A stretch of DNA of 64,000 nt, from assembly GCA_016195915.1 (NCBI GenBank), contig JACPYS010000008.1, positions 62,001 to 126,000 on the forward strand, read 5' to 3'. Positions 43,977 to 52,020 of this stretch are shown here, in pieces. Every line of letters begins with the position of its first letter. Position 1 is the stretch's first letter. Origin of the DNA: Betaproteobacteria bacterium (lineage in GTDB: Bacteria > Pseudomonadota > Gammaproteobacteria > Burkholderiales > SG8-39). The position numbers and the translations under genes are program-made. The notes beneath the pieces were generated by a model that was given only the letters and a program-made list of their open reading frames with translations, searched no databases and was not told the origin of the DNA.

Positions 43977-45329
43977 TCACTTCCGCAACCGCTGTTTGCC
44001 TGCCCCGGATGTCCTTGCGGCCCGTGCGCCGGCCGCGGCGTTGCGATCGCCCGCCCCGAGCAGATAGCGCCACGCTTCGATCACCTGAATACCGGAGGGC
44101 GCCTTGCGCGTGGGATGCGCGTGGGTCACCAGCACCCGTGGCACGCGGGGATACCGGGCCGCGGCCCATTCCAGGGCACCGATTTCGCGTTCCCAGGTTT
44201 CGGCTCGCGCGAGCGACCAGCACACGTTGATGAGCTGCTCGGGGCGATCGCGATTCACCACCAGGTCGATTTCGCGCTCCCCGCCGACATAGGCGAGGTC
44301 CTCGCGCTCCCGGCGCCAGCGCAGGAATACGGCGGTCTCGAGTTTCTTCCCGACATCGACGCTGGGTTCGGCAACGAACGGATAGGCGAGCGACCAGTCG
44401 ATCGTGTGCAGCTTCCTGGGATTGACGGCCTGCTTGCGCAGCGAACGCTCGGCGACCGGGACCGGAAATACCACGAACGATTCTTCGAGGAACCCGACAT
44501 AGTGGTAGAGCGTGTCCTTGGCGAGCGCCAGTCCCTGCGAGCGAAAATCCTGGTAGAGCTTGTGAACGCTCAATAGGGAGGCCGGATTTCCCAGGCAATG
44601 CCGCAGCAGCAGCCGCAGCGCCTGGGGATTCGTCACGCCATAGCGCTCGACCAGATCCTTGTAGAAGACGAGATCGACGTACTCCTTGCGGATGCGCGCT
44701 CGCAGCGGCTCCTCCGCAAGCACGATCTCGGGCAGGCCGCCGGTGCGCAGGTAATCCTCCAGCGCCGCCGCCATGCGGCTCTCCGACACGCGCGAATAGG
44801 GCTCGTGGCGCAGACCGCGAAACGCGAGAAATTCCGCGAACGACAGCGGAAACACCTCGAAGGAAACGCTGCGCCCGCGCAGACCGGTGGCGATTTCGCG
44901 CGCCAGCAGGTGCGACGAGGAGCCCGTGACGAACAGATGCACGTCCTCGGTATCGTGCAGCCGGCGGACGTACGCTTCCCAGGACGGCACGCCCTGCACT
45001 TCGTCGAAGAACAGGTATTTCTTGCGCCCCGCGACCTCCGGATACAGCTCCTCGTGCGCCCGGAGGATCAGATCGAGTTCGCCCGGCCGGACCGGCAGCA
45101 GGCGGTCGTCCTCGAAGTTGAGGTACAGCATGCTGCGCGGGTCCGCGCCGCGCGCCTCGAGCCGGCGCATGGTGTCGTACAGGACATAGGTCTTGCCGCT
45201 GCGACGGATGCCGACCAGGGCCACCACCTTGCGCGAATCGAGCGGCAACCGGAGCGATCGCGGCACCGCCTGCGGCAGCGGCCGCTCGGAGAATTGCGTG
45301 AGGACGTACTTCAATGTTTCCTTATCCAT
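43977..45329 (-). CDS. AAA+ ATPase with DUF4143 C-terminal domain
   Basis: 450 residues. Walker A GIRRSGKT at 40-47, Walker B KKYLFFDEVQ, TGSSSHLLAREIATGLRGR as the sensor region, and a C-terminal nuclease-like domain with EIDLVVNRD. These archaeal/bacterial ATPases are common in accessory DNA; their role is unknown. The ATG has no ribosome site, but a TATAGT -10 sits six bases upstream, suggesting leaderless translation. The C-terminal 25 residues are a basic low-complexity tail. Confidence 0.83.
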   Translation of the reverse strand: MDKETLKYVLTQFSERPLPQAVPRSLRLPLDSRKVVALVGIRRSGKTYVLYDTMRRLEARGADPRSMLYLNFEDDRLLPVRPGELDLILRAHEELYPEVAGRKKYLFFDEVQGVPSWEAYVRRLHDTEDVHLFVTGSSSHLLAREIATGLRGRSVSFEVFPLSFAEFLAFRGLRHEPYSRVSESRMAAALEDYLRTGGLPEIVLAEEPLRARIRKEYVDLVFYKDLVERYGVTNPQALRLLLRHCLGNPASLLSVHKLYQDFRSQGLALAKDTLYHYVGFLEESFVVFPVPVAERSLRKQAVNPRKLHTIDWSLAYPFVAEPSVDVGKKLETAVFLRWRREREDLAYVGGEREIDLVVNRDRPEQLINVCWSLARAETWEREIGALEWAAARYPRVPRVLVTHAHPTRKAPSGIQVIEAWRYLLGAGDRNAAAGARAARTSGAGKQRLRK

Positions 45330-45341
45330 GAGGAAACTATA
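45316..45341 (-). promoter_or_regulatory. -10 and inverted repeat over ATPase start codon
   Basis: TATAGT at 45341-45336 (minus strand) is six bases from the ATG. GTTTCC-N10-GGAAAC (45316-45337) is an inverted repeat centred on the start codon, a candidate autoregulatory site. Confidence 0.35.
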
Positions 45342-45428
45342 GCGTATTTCATTCACTCGTGGAGAGGAAATAGAGCGTTCCATGGCGGGACCGGACGAGG
45401 AGGGCACCGTGCCGCTCCCGGGTCACGC

Positions 45429-45710
45429 TCAGCCGGGCTCGCTTCCCCGCGTTGCCCTTAAGTAGAGTCCCTTCTGCAGCCAGTCGTCTTTGCCCTCTTC
45501 GATCATCTGTACGAGCTCCAGGGCAAACAGGCCGGCGTCGTGGGCAAAGTCGAACACCTGGCCGATCGTGCGGATCGTTGCCGCTTCTTTGATGGCATCT
45601 TTGAAGAGCGTTTCCCAGAGGCCGCCGCCTGCGGACGGGTCGAAGGGCAGCACGCTGGTACGCAGGAACTCGTCCTGCGACCACGGAAGTACGACATGGA
45701 CAGTGCCCAT
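45429..45710 (-). CDS. hypothetical protein
   Basis: 93 residues, acidic C-terminal half (ALELVQMIEEGKDDW), no recognised motif and no ribosome site at ATG 45710 (GTG 45719 is the alternative). Codon usage looks normal. It may be a fragment. The following 244 bases to 45954 show nothing that can be assigned. Confidence 0.3.
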   Translation of the reverse strand: MGTVHVVLPWSQDEFLRTSVLPFDPSAGGGLWETLFKDAIKEAATIRTIGQVFDFAHDAGLFALELVQMIEEGKDDWLQKGLYLRATRGSEPG

Positions 45711-45954
45711 TGAACACACAGAGCGAGAATACGTGGATGAACCCCTCCACCCTCCGCGTCACCGGCAACGTCGTAAGCGATCTGCGCTTCTGCGGCGGAG
45801 CGGTTCTGACCCGCGAACTGCTCGCCCCCGCTGCCGCGACCGCTGCCACGGCTGCGCAAAGGAAATGCCAGCGCGAAAGCAGGTGCGACGAAAAGTACGT
45901 GACGAATCGATATCCGCCTTTCCCCGGACACCGGCTCGTGCTAGGTTGAACTGC

Positions 45955-46330
45955 ATGAAGACAATTCCATCAGAACTCTTGGAGCAGGCGGTGGAACGGC
46001 TTAAAGCCGAATTCCAGCCTGAGCAGATTTTCCTGTTTGGCTCGCACGCCTGGGGCACGCCCCATGACGACAGCGACGTCGACCTGATGGTGATCGTGCG
46101 CGAAAGCGACGAGCGGGCGACCCTCGTTCACCTATCGTGCGCTGCTCATAGCCGTGTTCGGGTTCCCGATACTGAGTTTGGGATGGACGTTGGATTTCTT
46201 CGAGCCGGTCGGCGTGCGCGTGGCGCTGTGGCTGCTCAGCGTGGTGTTCTATGCGCTTGCCACCACCGCGTTGAGGTGGATTCTCGAGTGGCTTGGCGGA
46301 CGAGTGGGGAGACTTGGCGGGTTGCGTTAA
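45955..46330 (+). pseudogene. truncated nucleotidyltransferase joined to a membrane-protein tail
   Basis: Residues 1-~57 are a MntA-type minimal nucleotidyltransferase: EQIFLFGSHAWGTPHDDSDV then DLMVIVRESDERA with GS and DxD intact. At about 46125 the homology stops; another frame then reads ALLIAVFGFPILSLGWTLDF and ALWLLSVVFYALATTALRWI, two membrane helices, ending at 46330. This is a deletion junction between two unrelated genes; the original frame would run to 46401. Confidence 0.6.
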
Positions 46331-46437
46331 TCGCTTTCGCCGAGATAACGGAAATCCCTCCCGCGGTCATCTCGATACCGTGGCGTCGAATTTCAGGCTA
46401 GACTGACCGGCATTCATTCGCCGATTTCTCCGCCGCC

Positions 46438-46998
46438 ATGGCGCTGTCATCTCCCAGGCCCGCCACTTACGAGGACCTCTTCGATCTGCCGGAAAATCTG
46501 GTGGGTGAAATCGTGAACGGCCGCCTTGTCACCCACCCTCGTCCGGCGCCCAGGCATGCGCGAGCCTATTCCTCGCTTGGCTTCAAGCTGGGCGGGGCTT
46601 ACGACGATGGCGTGGGCGGGCCTGGCGGCTGGTGGATACTTGACGAACCCGAATTGCATCTGAACGCCGACATCCTGGTACCCGATCTCGCGGGTTGGCG
46701 CCGAGACAGAATGCCCAGGCTGCCCGACACGGCCTGGTTCGAACTTGCGCCGGACTGGGCGTGCGAAATCCTTTCCCCCTCTACCGCGCGCATCGATCGC
46801 GTCGAAAAGCTTCCCATATACGCCGCTCACGGCGTGCGGCATGCCTGGCTGGTTGATCCCGACGTGCGTACCCTGGAGGTGTTGGAGAACCGCGAAGGCA
46901 AGTGGCTGTTGCTGATGGCGCTGGAGGACGACGCCGGTGTGTGCCAGCCGCCGTTCGACGCCATCACCTTCAAGCTGGGCGGCCTCTGGGCGGATTAG
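46438..46998 (+). CDS. Uma2 (DUF820) family endonuclease-like protein
   Basis: 186 residues with the PD-(D/E)xK-like Uma2 fold: ATYEDLFDLPENLVGEIVNG, ADILVPDLAGWRRDRMP, PDWACEILSPSTARIDRVEK and HAWLVDPDVRTLEV. Members are widespread in accessory DNA and of uncertain role. No clear ribosome site at the ATG. Confidence 0.8.
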   Translation: MALSSPRPATYEDLFDLPENLVGEIVNGRLVTHPRPAPRHARAYSSLGFKLGGAYDDGVGGPGGWWILDEPELHLNADILVPDLAGWRRDRMPRLPDTAWFELAPDWACEILSPSTARIDRVEKLPIYAAHGVRHAWLVDPDVRTLEVLENREGKWLLLMALEDDAGVCQPPFDAITFKLGGLWAD

Positions 46999-47095
46999 CG
47001 GGCGGAGCAATTCAAACGTCAGTCCTGCGCCGCTCAAGCCCCGCATTGATTTTCTGTCCGTCCATGCGGTTGCGGACCGGCACGAACGCTCCCGC

Positions 47096-47314
47096 ATGCG
47101 CCTTTCGAGACCCCATCGGAGGCGCAGGCTCAACGCCGGACTGCAGGCGGGTCTGGGCGAGAAGCCGGTCCGGTCCCGCTCCACGCCGTTCGTCGTGCGG
47201 GCAAGCCCCATGGGACTGCGCGCCGGGTTCGACCCCGCCGGAGTCAACCAATTGGGCGACGATCTGGAGGCGGAAGACTTCCTGAAAAAGCCCCGCCGCA
47301 CGAACAAGGCGTGA
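47096..47314 (+). CDS. antitoxin-like protein, possibly N-terminally damaged
   Basis: 72 residues from ATG 47096. The tail PMGLRAGFDPAGVNQLGDDL ... EDFLKK is that of antitoxins paired with PIN toxins. The region where a ribbon-helix-helix (RHH) DNA-binding part should be is rich in Arg and does not fit well, as if a frameshift had scrambled it. Stop overlaps the toxin start (GTGA). The start is uncertain. Confidence 0.45.
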   Translation: MRLSRPHRRRRLNAGLQAGLGEKPVRSRSTPFVVRASPMGLRAGFDPAGVNQLGDDLEAEDFLKKPRRTNKA

Positions 47315-47769
47315 TCGTTCCCGACGTCAACCTGTTGCTGTACGCGTACGATTCCGATTCACCTTTCCACGCCAGGGCTTCGGCGTGGTGGCGCAAGTGC
47401 CTGTCGGGGACCGAGCCGGTGGGATTGGCGCCTGTGGTGGCGTTCGGTTTCGCGCGCATCGCCACCCATTCCCGCGTATTCAGGAATCCGCTGACTCCGG
47501 CAGAAGTAGCCGGGCATATCCGTTCCTGGCTCGCGCAGTCCGTGGTGCAGATTCTGGAACCCCGCGGCGATCGCGTCGAGGCGGTGCTGAAGTTTCTGGA
47601 GGCGCTCGGCACGGCGGGGAACCTGGTGTCCGACGCGCAACTCGCGGCCCACACCGTCGAACACGGCGCCGTCCTGCACACGGCCGACGCGGATTTCCTC
47701 AGGTTCGCCGGCCTGCGGTGGTTCAATCCCTTGACCGGCGCCCGCGGCGGACGAATGCCGAGAAGCTGA
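47311..47769 (+). CDS. PIN-domain toxin (VapC-like)
   Basis: 152 residues, GTG start. Asp5 (IVPDVNLLLYAYD), FARIATHSRVFRNPLTPAEV, Asp in NLVSDAQLAAH and HTADADFLRF mark the PIN site. If its antitoxin is damaged, its own activity or expression must be low. Confidence 0.82.
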   Translation: MIVPDVNLLLYAYDSDSPFHARASAWWRKCLSGTEPVGLAPVVAFGFARIATHSRVFRNPLTPAEVAGHIRSWLAQSVVQILEPRGDRVEAVLKFLEALGTAGNLVSDAQLAAHTVEHGAVLHTADADFLRFAGLRWFNPLTGARGGRMPRS

Positions 47770-47784
47770 GGCTGCGTGCGGATC

Positions 47785-47907
47785 GCCGGTCTTGGCGAAC
47801 ATCTGGAACGAGACAGCGCAGTTCGCCTCGCAGCATTTCGCGATCTCCTTGTTGGAGCCGGGTTCCTGCGCGCCGAAGTCGATCGACGGGACGCCGATCA
47901 CGATATC
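47785..47907 (-). pseudogene. glutathione peroxidase fragment
   Basis: A minus-strand frame encodes VIGVPSIDFGAQEPGSNKEI then AKCCEANCAVSFQMFAKTG, the central segment of glutathione peroxidases (xxDFGxQEPGSNxEI...F.MFAK). The active-site region before it and the C-terminus after it are gone. The PIN gene ends close to the break. Confidence 0.7.
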
Positions 47908-47917
47908 ATTCCGTCAA

Positions 47918-49234
47918 ATGCTGTTTGATCGTTACGGTTTCGAGATTGGCACTTCGTCGGGCACGACGCGGGACGCCTACGTCGCCGGCTGCGACTGCGT
48001 GCTGTCGGCGAATGCAGGCGGCGACGTCCATCTGGCCGAGGCGCTGCAAGCCGATCCGGAATTCGCCCTCGGGCATGCCGCGCTTGCGCGTGCTTACTTC
48101 GTCGTAGCGAACGTCGTCGAGGCGAGGAAATCCGCGGCCCGCGCGCGCGAACTCGCCGAAAAGGCCACCCCGCGCGAGCGCAGCCACGTAAATGCGCTGT
48201 GCCTCGCGATCGAGGGAAAGCCGTTGGACGCGCTCGCCGCCACGCGCGAACACCTGCGCAAGTTCCCGCGCGACGCCATGGTCGCCGCGCCCGCGACCGG
48301 CGTGTTCGGCCTCATCGGGTTCAGCGGGCGGCAGGAGCGGGAACCGGAGCAGCTCGAGTTTCTCGACGCACTCGGGCCGCACCTCGGCGGAGACTGGTGG
48401 TTCGACTCCGTGCGCGCCTTCGCGCTGGAGGAGTGCGGGCGGCTCGGCGAAGCGCAGACGCTGATCGAGCGCAGCATGGCGGCGAACCCGCGCAATGCGC
48501 ACGGCGCCCACATCAAGGCGCACGCGCTCTACGAACTGGGTGAAGACGCGGCGGCGCTCTCGTACCTCGACGCGTGGATGCCCGATTACGCGCGCGAGGC
48601 GCTGCTGCACTGTCACCTTTCCTGGCACGTAGCCATGTTCTCGCTTTCGCTGGGGCAGATGGAAAAGGCCTGGTGCGTCTACGAGCGGCAGGTGCATCCT
48701 GGGGGCACAACGGAATCGCCGATTGACGGCTCGTGGGGCCCGGCGATAAACGCCGTAACCGACGCCGCAGCCTTCCTGTGGCGCGCCGAACTCGCCGGAC
48801 AACCGCGGCGCGCGGATCTCTGGTCGCAGGTGCGCGACTATGCGCAGGAATCGTTTCCGAAAACCGGCATCTCCTTCGTGGACGTGCATGCGGCAGTCGC
48901 GCTCGCGGCGAACGGCCGCGACGTTTCGGATCTGGTCGCGGAACTGCGCGAGCGAGAAGCGCGCGGCAAGCTGCCCGCAGGAAACGTCGTGTACCGGCTC
49001 GCCGAAGGCTTGCAAGCGTACGATCGCGGGGACTGGGCGGACGCCATCGGCATCCTCGAGACGGCGTTGCCCGAGACGGTGCGCATCGGCGGCAGCCGCG
49101 CGCAGCGCGACCTGGTCGAATACACGCTCCTTGCCGCGTACCTGAAGGACGGGCGCGCAGCGCACGCAAAGGCGCTGATTGCGCGGCGCGCCGACCGCAG
49201 GCCCTCGGTGCCAGTCGCCGGCTTCGTGAACTGA
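47918..49234 (+). CDS. TPR (TTC38-like) protein
   Basis: 438 residues of helical tetratricopeptide-type repeats (ALGHAALARAYFVVANVVEA, AHIKAHALYELGEDAAAL) resembling tetratricopeptide protein 38. Probably a scaffold. The start at 47918 is chosen because upstream codons overlap the peroxidase fragment; TATCAT about nine bases ahead could be a -10. Confidence 0.78.
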   Translation: MLFDRYGFEIGTSSGTTRDAYVAGCDCVLSANAGGDVHLAEALQADPEFALGHAALARAYFVVANVVEARKSAARARELAEKATPRERSHVNALCLAIEGKPLDALAATREHLRKFPRDAMVAAPATGVFGLIGFSGRQEREPEQLEFLDALGPHLGGDWWFDSVRAFALEECGRLGEAQTLIERSMAANPRNAHGAHIKAHALYELGEDAAALSYLDAWMPDYAREALLHCHLSWHVAMFSLSLGQMEKAWCVYERQVHPGGTTESPIDGSWGPAINAVTDAAAFLWRAELAGQPRRADLWSQVRDYAQESFPKTGISFVDVHAAVALAANGRDVSDLVAELREREARGKLPAGNVVYRLAEGLQAYDRGDWADAIGILETALPETVRIGGSRAQRDLVEYTLLAAYLKDGRAAHAKALIARRADRRPSVPVAGFVN

Positions 49235-49267
49235 GACAACGATAGACAACCGCAGCGCACCGCGAAG

Positions 49268-50050
49268 ATGAGCATGCTCGAACTTCTGCAGTTCCGTCAC
49301 TCGCCGTATAACGAAAAGGTACGCTGGGCACTGGACATCAAGCGTGTGCCGCACCGCAGGCGCAGTCTCCTTCCGGGCCCGCACATGGGGACTGTCAAGC
49401 GTCTGACAGGCCATACCATCACGCCGGTGCTGCTGCACGACGGCGGCGCGCTCGATGGGTCGGCGCGCATCATCGAGTGGCTCGATGCGCACCACGGCGC
49501 ACCTGCTTTGCTGCCAGCCGATCCGGCGCAGTGCGAAGAGGCGCTGCGCATCCAGCGCTGGTTCGATGACGACCTCACGCCGCGCATCCGGCGTCCCGTC
49601 CTCGACGCACTGCTGCAGCAGCCCGGCTACTTCGCGCGCATTTTTGCCGATGGTGCGCCGGCGCTCAAGCGCATCGGCTATGCCTGCGTCGTGCCGCTGG
49701 CCGCGCCGCTGGTGCGCAGGGGCAACGGCATCACCGGCGCCGCGGCGATCGAGGACGGGCATCGCGCGGCCACCGAGGCGCTCGATTTCGTCGCTGCGCG
49801 CAGCGCCGCCACCGGCTACCTGTGCGGCAACGCGTTCAGCGTGGCGGACCTCACGGCCGCCTCGACGCTGGCGGTGCTGATCCGGCCCGTGGATTCACCG
49901 ATGTCGTGCCCGCAGCCCGTGGCCCGTGGTTTTCGCGCGCTGATGGAGCGTTATGCCCGGCATCCCGGAGCGGCCTGGGTGCACGGCATCTATGCCCGGC
50001 ATCGGGGCGCGCGCCGCGACTTCGATGGCCCGAGTGAAGGAGCGGCCTGA
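49268..50050 (+). CDS. glutathione S-transferase-like protein
   Basis: 260 residues. Thioredoxin-like N-terminal domain (LELLQFRHSPYNEKVRWALDI, then TVKRLTGHTITPVL with the cis-Pro, DGSARIIEWLD) and an all-helical C-terminal domain (YLCGNAFSVADLTAASTLAV). Serine in RHSPYNEK is the likely thiol-activating residue. Follows the TPR gene by 33 bases. Confidence 0.83.
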   Translation: MSMLELLQFRHSPYNEKVRWALDIKRVPHRRRSLLPGPHMGTVKRLTGHTITPVLLHDGGALDGSARIIEWLDAHHGAPALLPADPAQCEEALRIQRWFDDDLTPRIRRPVLDALLQQPGYFARIFADGAPALKRIGYACVVPLAAPLVRRGNGITGAAAIEDGHRAATEALDFVAARSAATGYLCGNAFSVADLTAASTLAVLIRPVDSPMSCPQPVARGFRALMERYARHPGAAWVHGIYARHRGARRDFDGPSEGAA

Positions 50051-50112
50051 TGAGCGAATGGAACAAGGTACCGCCCCCACTCCGATTCTCGCGCGCCCGA
50101 TAGAATGCATGA

Positions 50113-50781
50113 ATGAAACTCGCGTCAGTCAACGTGTCCCGCCCCACCGAGATTCGCGATGGAAAGGATCTCGTCCGGACAGCGATCTTCAAGCAGCCGG
50201 TGACGGGTCCGGTCGCGGTCGGAAAGTGCAACCTCGACGGAGACGGCCAGGCCGACCTCGAGAATCACGGCGGCGAGCACAAGGCGGTTTACGCCTATTC
50301 GTTCGACCATTATCCCTATTTCCGCGAGGCGCTCGGCCGCGGCGAAATGCCGTTCGGGCAGTTCGGCGAGAACCTCACCGTTGCCGGCCTCGACGAGGCG
50401 CGCTCGTACGTCGGCGACCACCTGAGGATCGGCAGCGCCGAGTTCGCCATCACGCAACCGCGCGTTCCGTGCTTCAAGCTCGGATTGCGCTTCGGCGATG
50501 CCAAGGTGCCGAGACTCTTCAGCCGGTCCCTGCGCACCGGTTACTACCTCAAGGTCCTGCGCGAGGGCGTTCTTCAGGCTGGCGACGACGTAGAGGTAAC
50601 TCAGCGCGGCCACGGCGAAGTGCGCATCGATCAGTTGTACGAAGCGCTGATCCGGCCGAAAGGCAAGGACGTCACGGCAGTCCTCGCCCGCGCGCTCGAG
50701 GTCGCAGAGCTATCGCCCGAGTGGCGCGTAGCGATCCACGAGCGGCTCGGCAGCAGCAGGACAGCCGGGACACGTCCCTGA
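50113..50781 (+). CDS. MOSC-domain protein (YiiM-like)
   Basis: 222 residues. MOSC core: NHGGEHKAVYAYSFDHYPYF, FGENLTVAGLDE, and the conserved Cys in PRVPCFKLGLRFGD. YiiM-type proteins use molybdenum cofactor to reduce N-hydroxylated compounds. No ribosome site beyond a weak one; 62 bases after the GST gene. Confidence 0.83.
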   Translation: MKLASVNVSRPTEIRDGKDLVRTAIFKQPVTGPVAVGKCNLDGDGQADLENHGGEHKAVYAYSFDHYPYFREALGRGEMPFGQFGENLTVAGLDEARSYVGDHLRIGSAEFAITQPRVPCFKLGLRFGDAKVPRLFSRSLRTGYYLKVLREGVLQAGDDVEVTQRGHGEVRIDQLYEALIRPKGKDVTAVLARALEVAELSPEWRVAIHERLGSSRTAGTRP

Positions 50782-50814
50782 ACCGCCGCGCGCGGCAACC
50801 ATGAAGGAGAAGCC

Positions 50815-51333
50815 ATGCCCCACCCCATCATCAACATCGCCGATGTCGAACTGCAGCCCCGCCCCGCCACTACCACTGTAAGAGGGCCTGCCACAGCGCG
50901 CTACGACGCGCGCATGGGACCCATCTCGCCGCGCATCGGCGCGCAGAAGCTCGGCTACAACCTCACTGCGGTGGCGCCGGGCATGCGCGCGTTTCCGTTC
51001 CACAACCACCGCCTGAACGAGGAGATGTTCTTCGTCATCGAAGGCTCGGGCGAGGTGCGCATCGGCGAGAACAATCATCCGATACGCGCAGGCGACATCA
51101 TTGCCTGCCCGCCGGGCGGCAAGGAGACGGCGCATCAGATCGTGAACACCGGCGCGACCGAGCTCAGGTACCTCGCCGTCAGCACCATGCAGTACCCCGA
51201 AATGGCCGAGTATCCGGACAGCGGGAAATTCGGCGTGTTCACCGTGCTCGGCACCGGGCCGGACGGCCAGCCGCAGCGCTTTCGCTTCATCGGACGCGAA
51301 GACCAGGCGCTCGACTACTGGGACGGCGAGTGA
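50815..51333 (+). CDS. cupin-domain protein
   Basis: 172 residues. Single cupin barrel: FHNHRLNEEMFFVIEGSGEV (metal His, His, Glu) and the second motif around PPGGKETAHQIVN. Possibly a sugar- or acid-modifying enzyme or a small-molecule sensor. GAAGGAGAA ahead of the ATG. Confidence 0.82.
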   Translation: MPHPIINIADVELQPRPATTTVRGPATARYDARMGPISPRIGAQKLGYNLTAVAPGMRAFPFHNHRLNEEMFFVIEGSGEVRIGENNHPIRAGDIIACPPGGKETAHQIVNTGATELRYLAVSTMQYPEMAEYPDSGKFGVFTVLGTGPDGQPQRFRFIGREDQALDYWDGE

Positions 51334-51345
51334 GAGGGAGCACGA

Positions 51346-51374
51346 CCCCCGCCCGCGATTGCGCGCGGCGGGGG
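51346..51374. terminator. hairpin between convergent cupin and peroxiredoxin genes
   Basis: CCCCCGCC (51346-51353) pairs with GGCGGGGG (51367-51374). No T-run on either side, so it is only a possible bidirectional terminator. Confidence 0.35.
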
Positions 51375-51379
51375 CGATG

Positions 51380-51949
51380 CTATTTCAGCTTTCCGAGGAC
51401 CTCGAGAATCTCGTCATTGGGAACGACACCGCGCGGATCCGTGACTCTGGCGTAGCGAATGACGCCCTCTTTGTCGACCACGAACCACGAGCGTTTCGCG
51501 CGCAGATAGATGGCAATTCTTTTCACATCCTGTGCCATGGCGGGATCGTCATTGAGTACACCATAGGCGCGCGTCATGCCCCTGCCTATGTCGGTCAATA
51601 ACGGGTACTTGAGACCAAGCTTCTCGCCCCAAGCCTGGTTGGCACCGTTGAAATCTACACTGATGCCCAGGACCTGGGCATTTGCCGCCTCGAACTTGGG
51701 AAGATCAAGTTGGAAGGCCAGCGCTTCCTGCGTTCACGTATTGGTGAACGCGCCGATGTAAAAAAACAGCACCAGGTGCTGCCGTCCCGCAAAATCGGCG
51801 AGCTTGATTTCCTTGCCCGTGCTCGAGGCCAGCGCGAAATTCGGCGCCTTGTCCCCGACTTCCAGCGCGAGCGCCGCGCTGCCCGAGAGCAGAGCGGAAC
51901 TCGCGAACGCGATGCCTGCCAGCCAATGCTTCCATCGATGCGATGTCAT
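51380..51949 (-). CDS. exported selenocysteine-type peroxiredoxin (TGA at catalytic site)
   Basis: Read through one in-frame TGA (51736-51734) this is a 189-residue AhpC/TSA-family peroxiredoxin. Residues 1-29 are a Sec signal peptide (SALLSGSAALA). The family core follows: VGDKAPNFAL, LVLFFYIGAFTNT-U72-TQEALAF. In ordinary peroxiredoxins this spot is the peroxidatic Cys of FTxxCT. Downstream, VLGISVDF and KRSWFVVDKEGVIRYARV are intact, ending normally. No Cys occurs anywhere, so it would be a 1-Sec enzyme reduced by a partner. Strong AAGGAGG before ATG. The neighbour upstream is a thioredoxin-like gene with the same feature, a natural reductant. Confidence 0.85.
51712..51728 (-). promoter_or_regulatory. 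SECIS candidate 1 in peroxiredoxin mRNA
   Basis: GGAAG-CGCTGGC-CTTCC, a 5-base-pair hairpin starting five bases after the TGA. The loop has G at its second position. It is closer to the UGA than typical bacterial SECIS elements (loop at about 16-37 bases). A stronger 8-pair hairpin, ATGCCCAG-GTC-CTGGGCAT, lies farther on at 51681-51663. Confidence 0.3.
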
Positions 51950-52020
51950 GCGATCCTCCTTTTCACAATGAACTGCTCGAATTGCCCACGAGGCATGAGC
52001 GTAGGCTCATGCCTGCCCTG

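Noticed and set aside
47792-47917. Longer start for the TPR protein
   Set aside because: Those codons overlie the glutathione peroxidase remnant on the other strand and show no TPR pattern.
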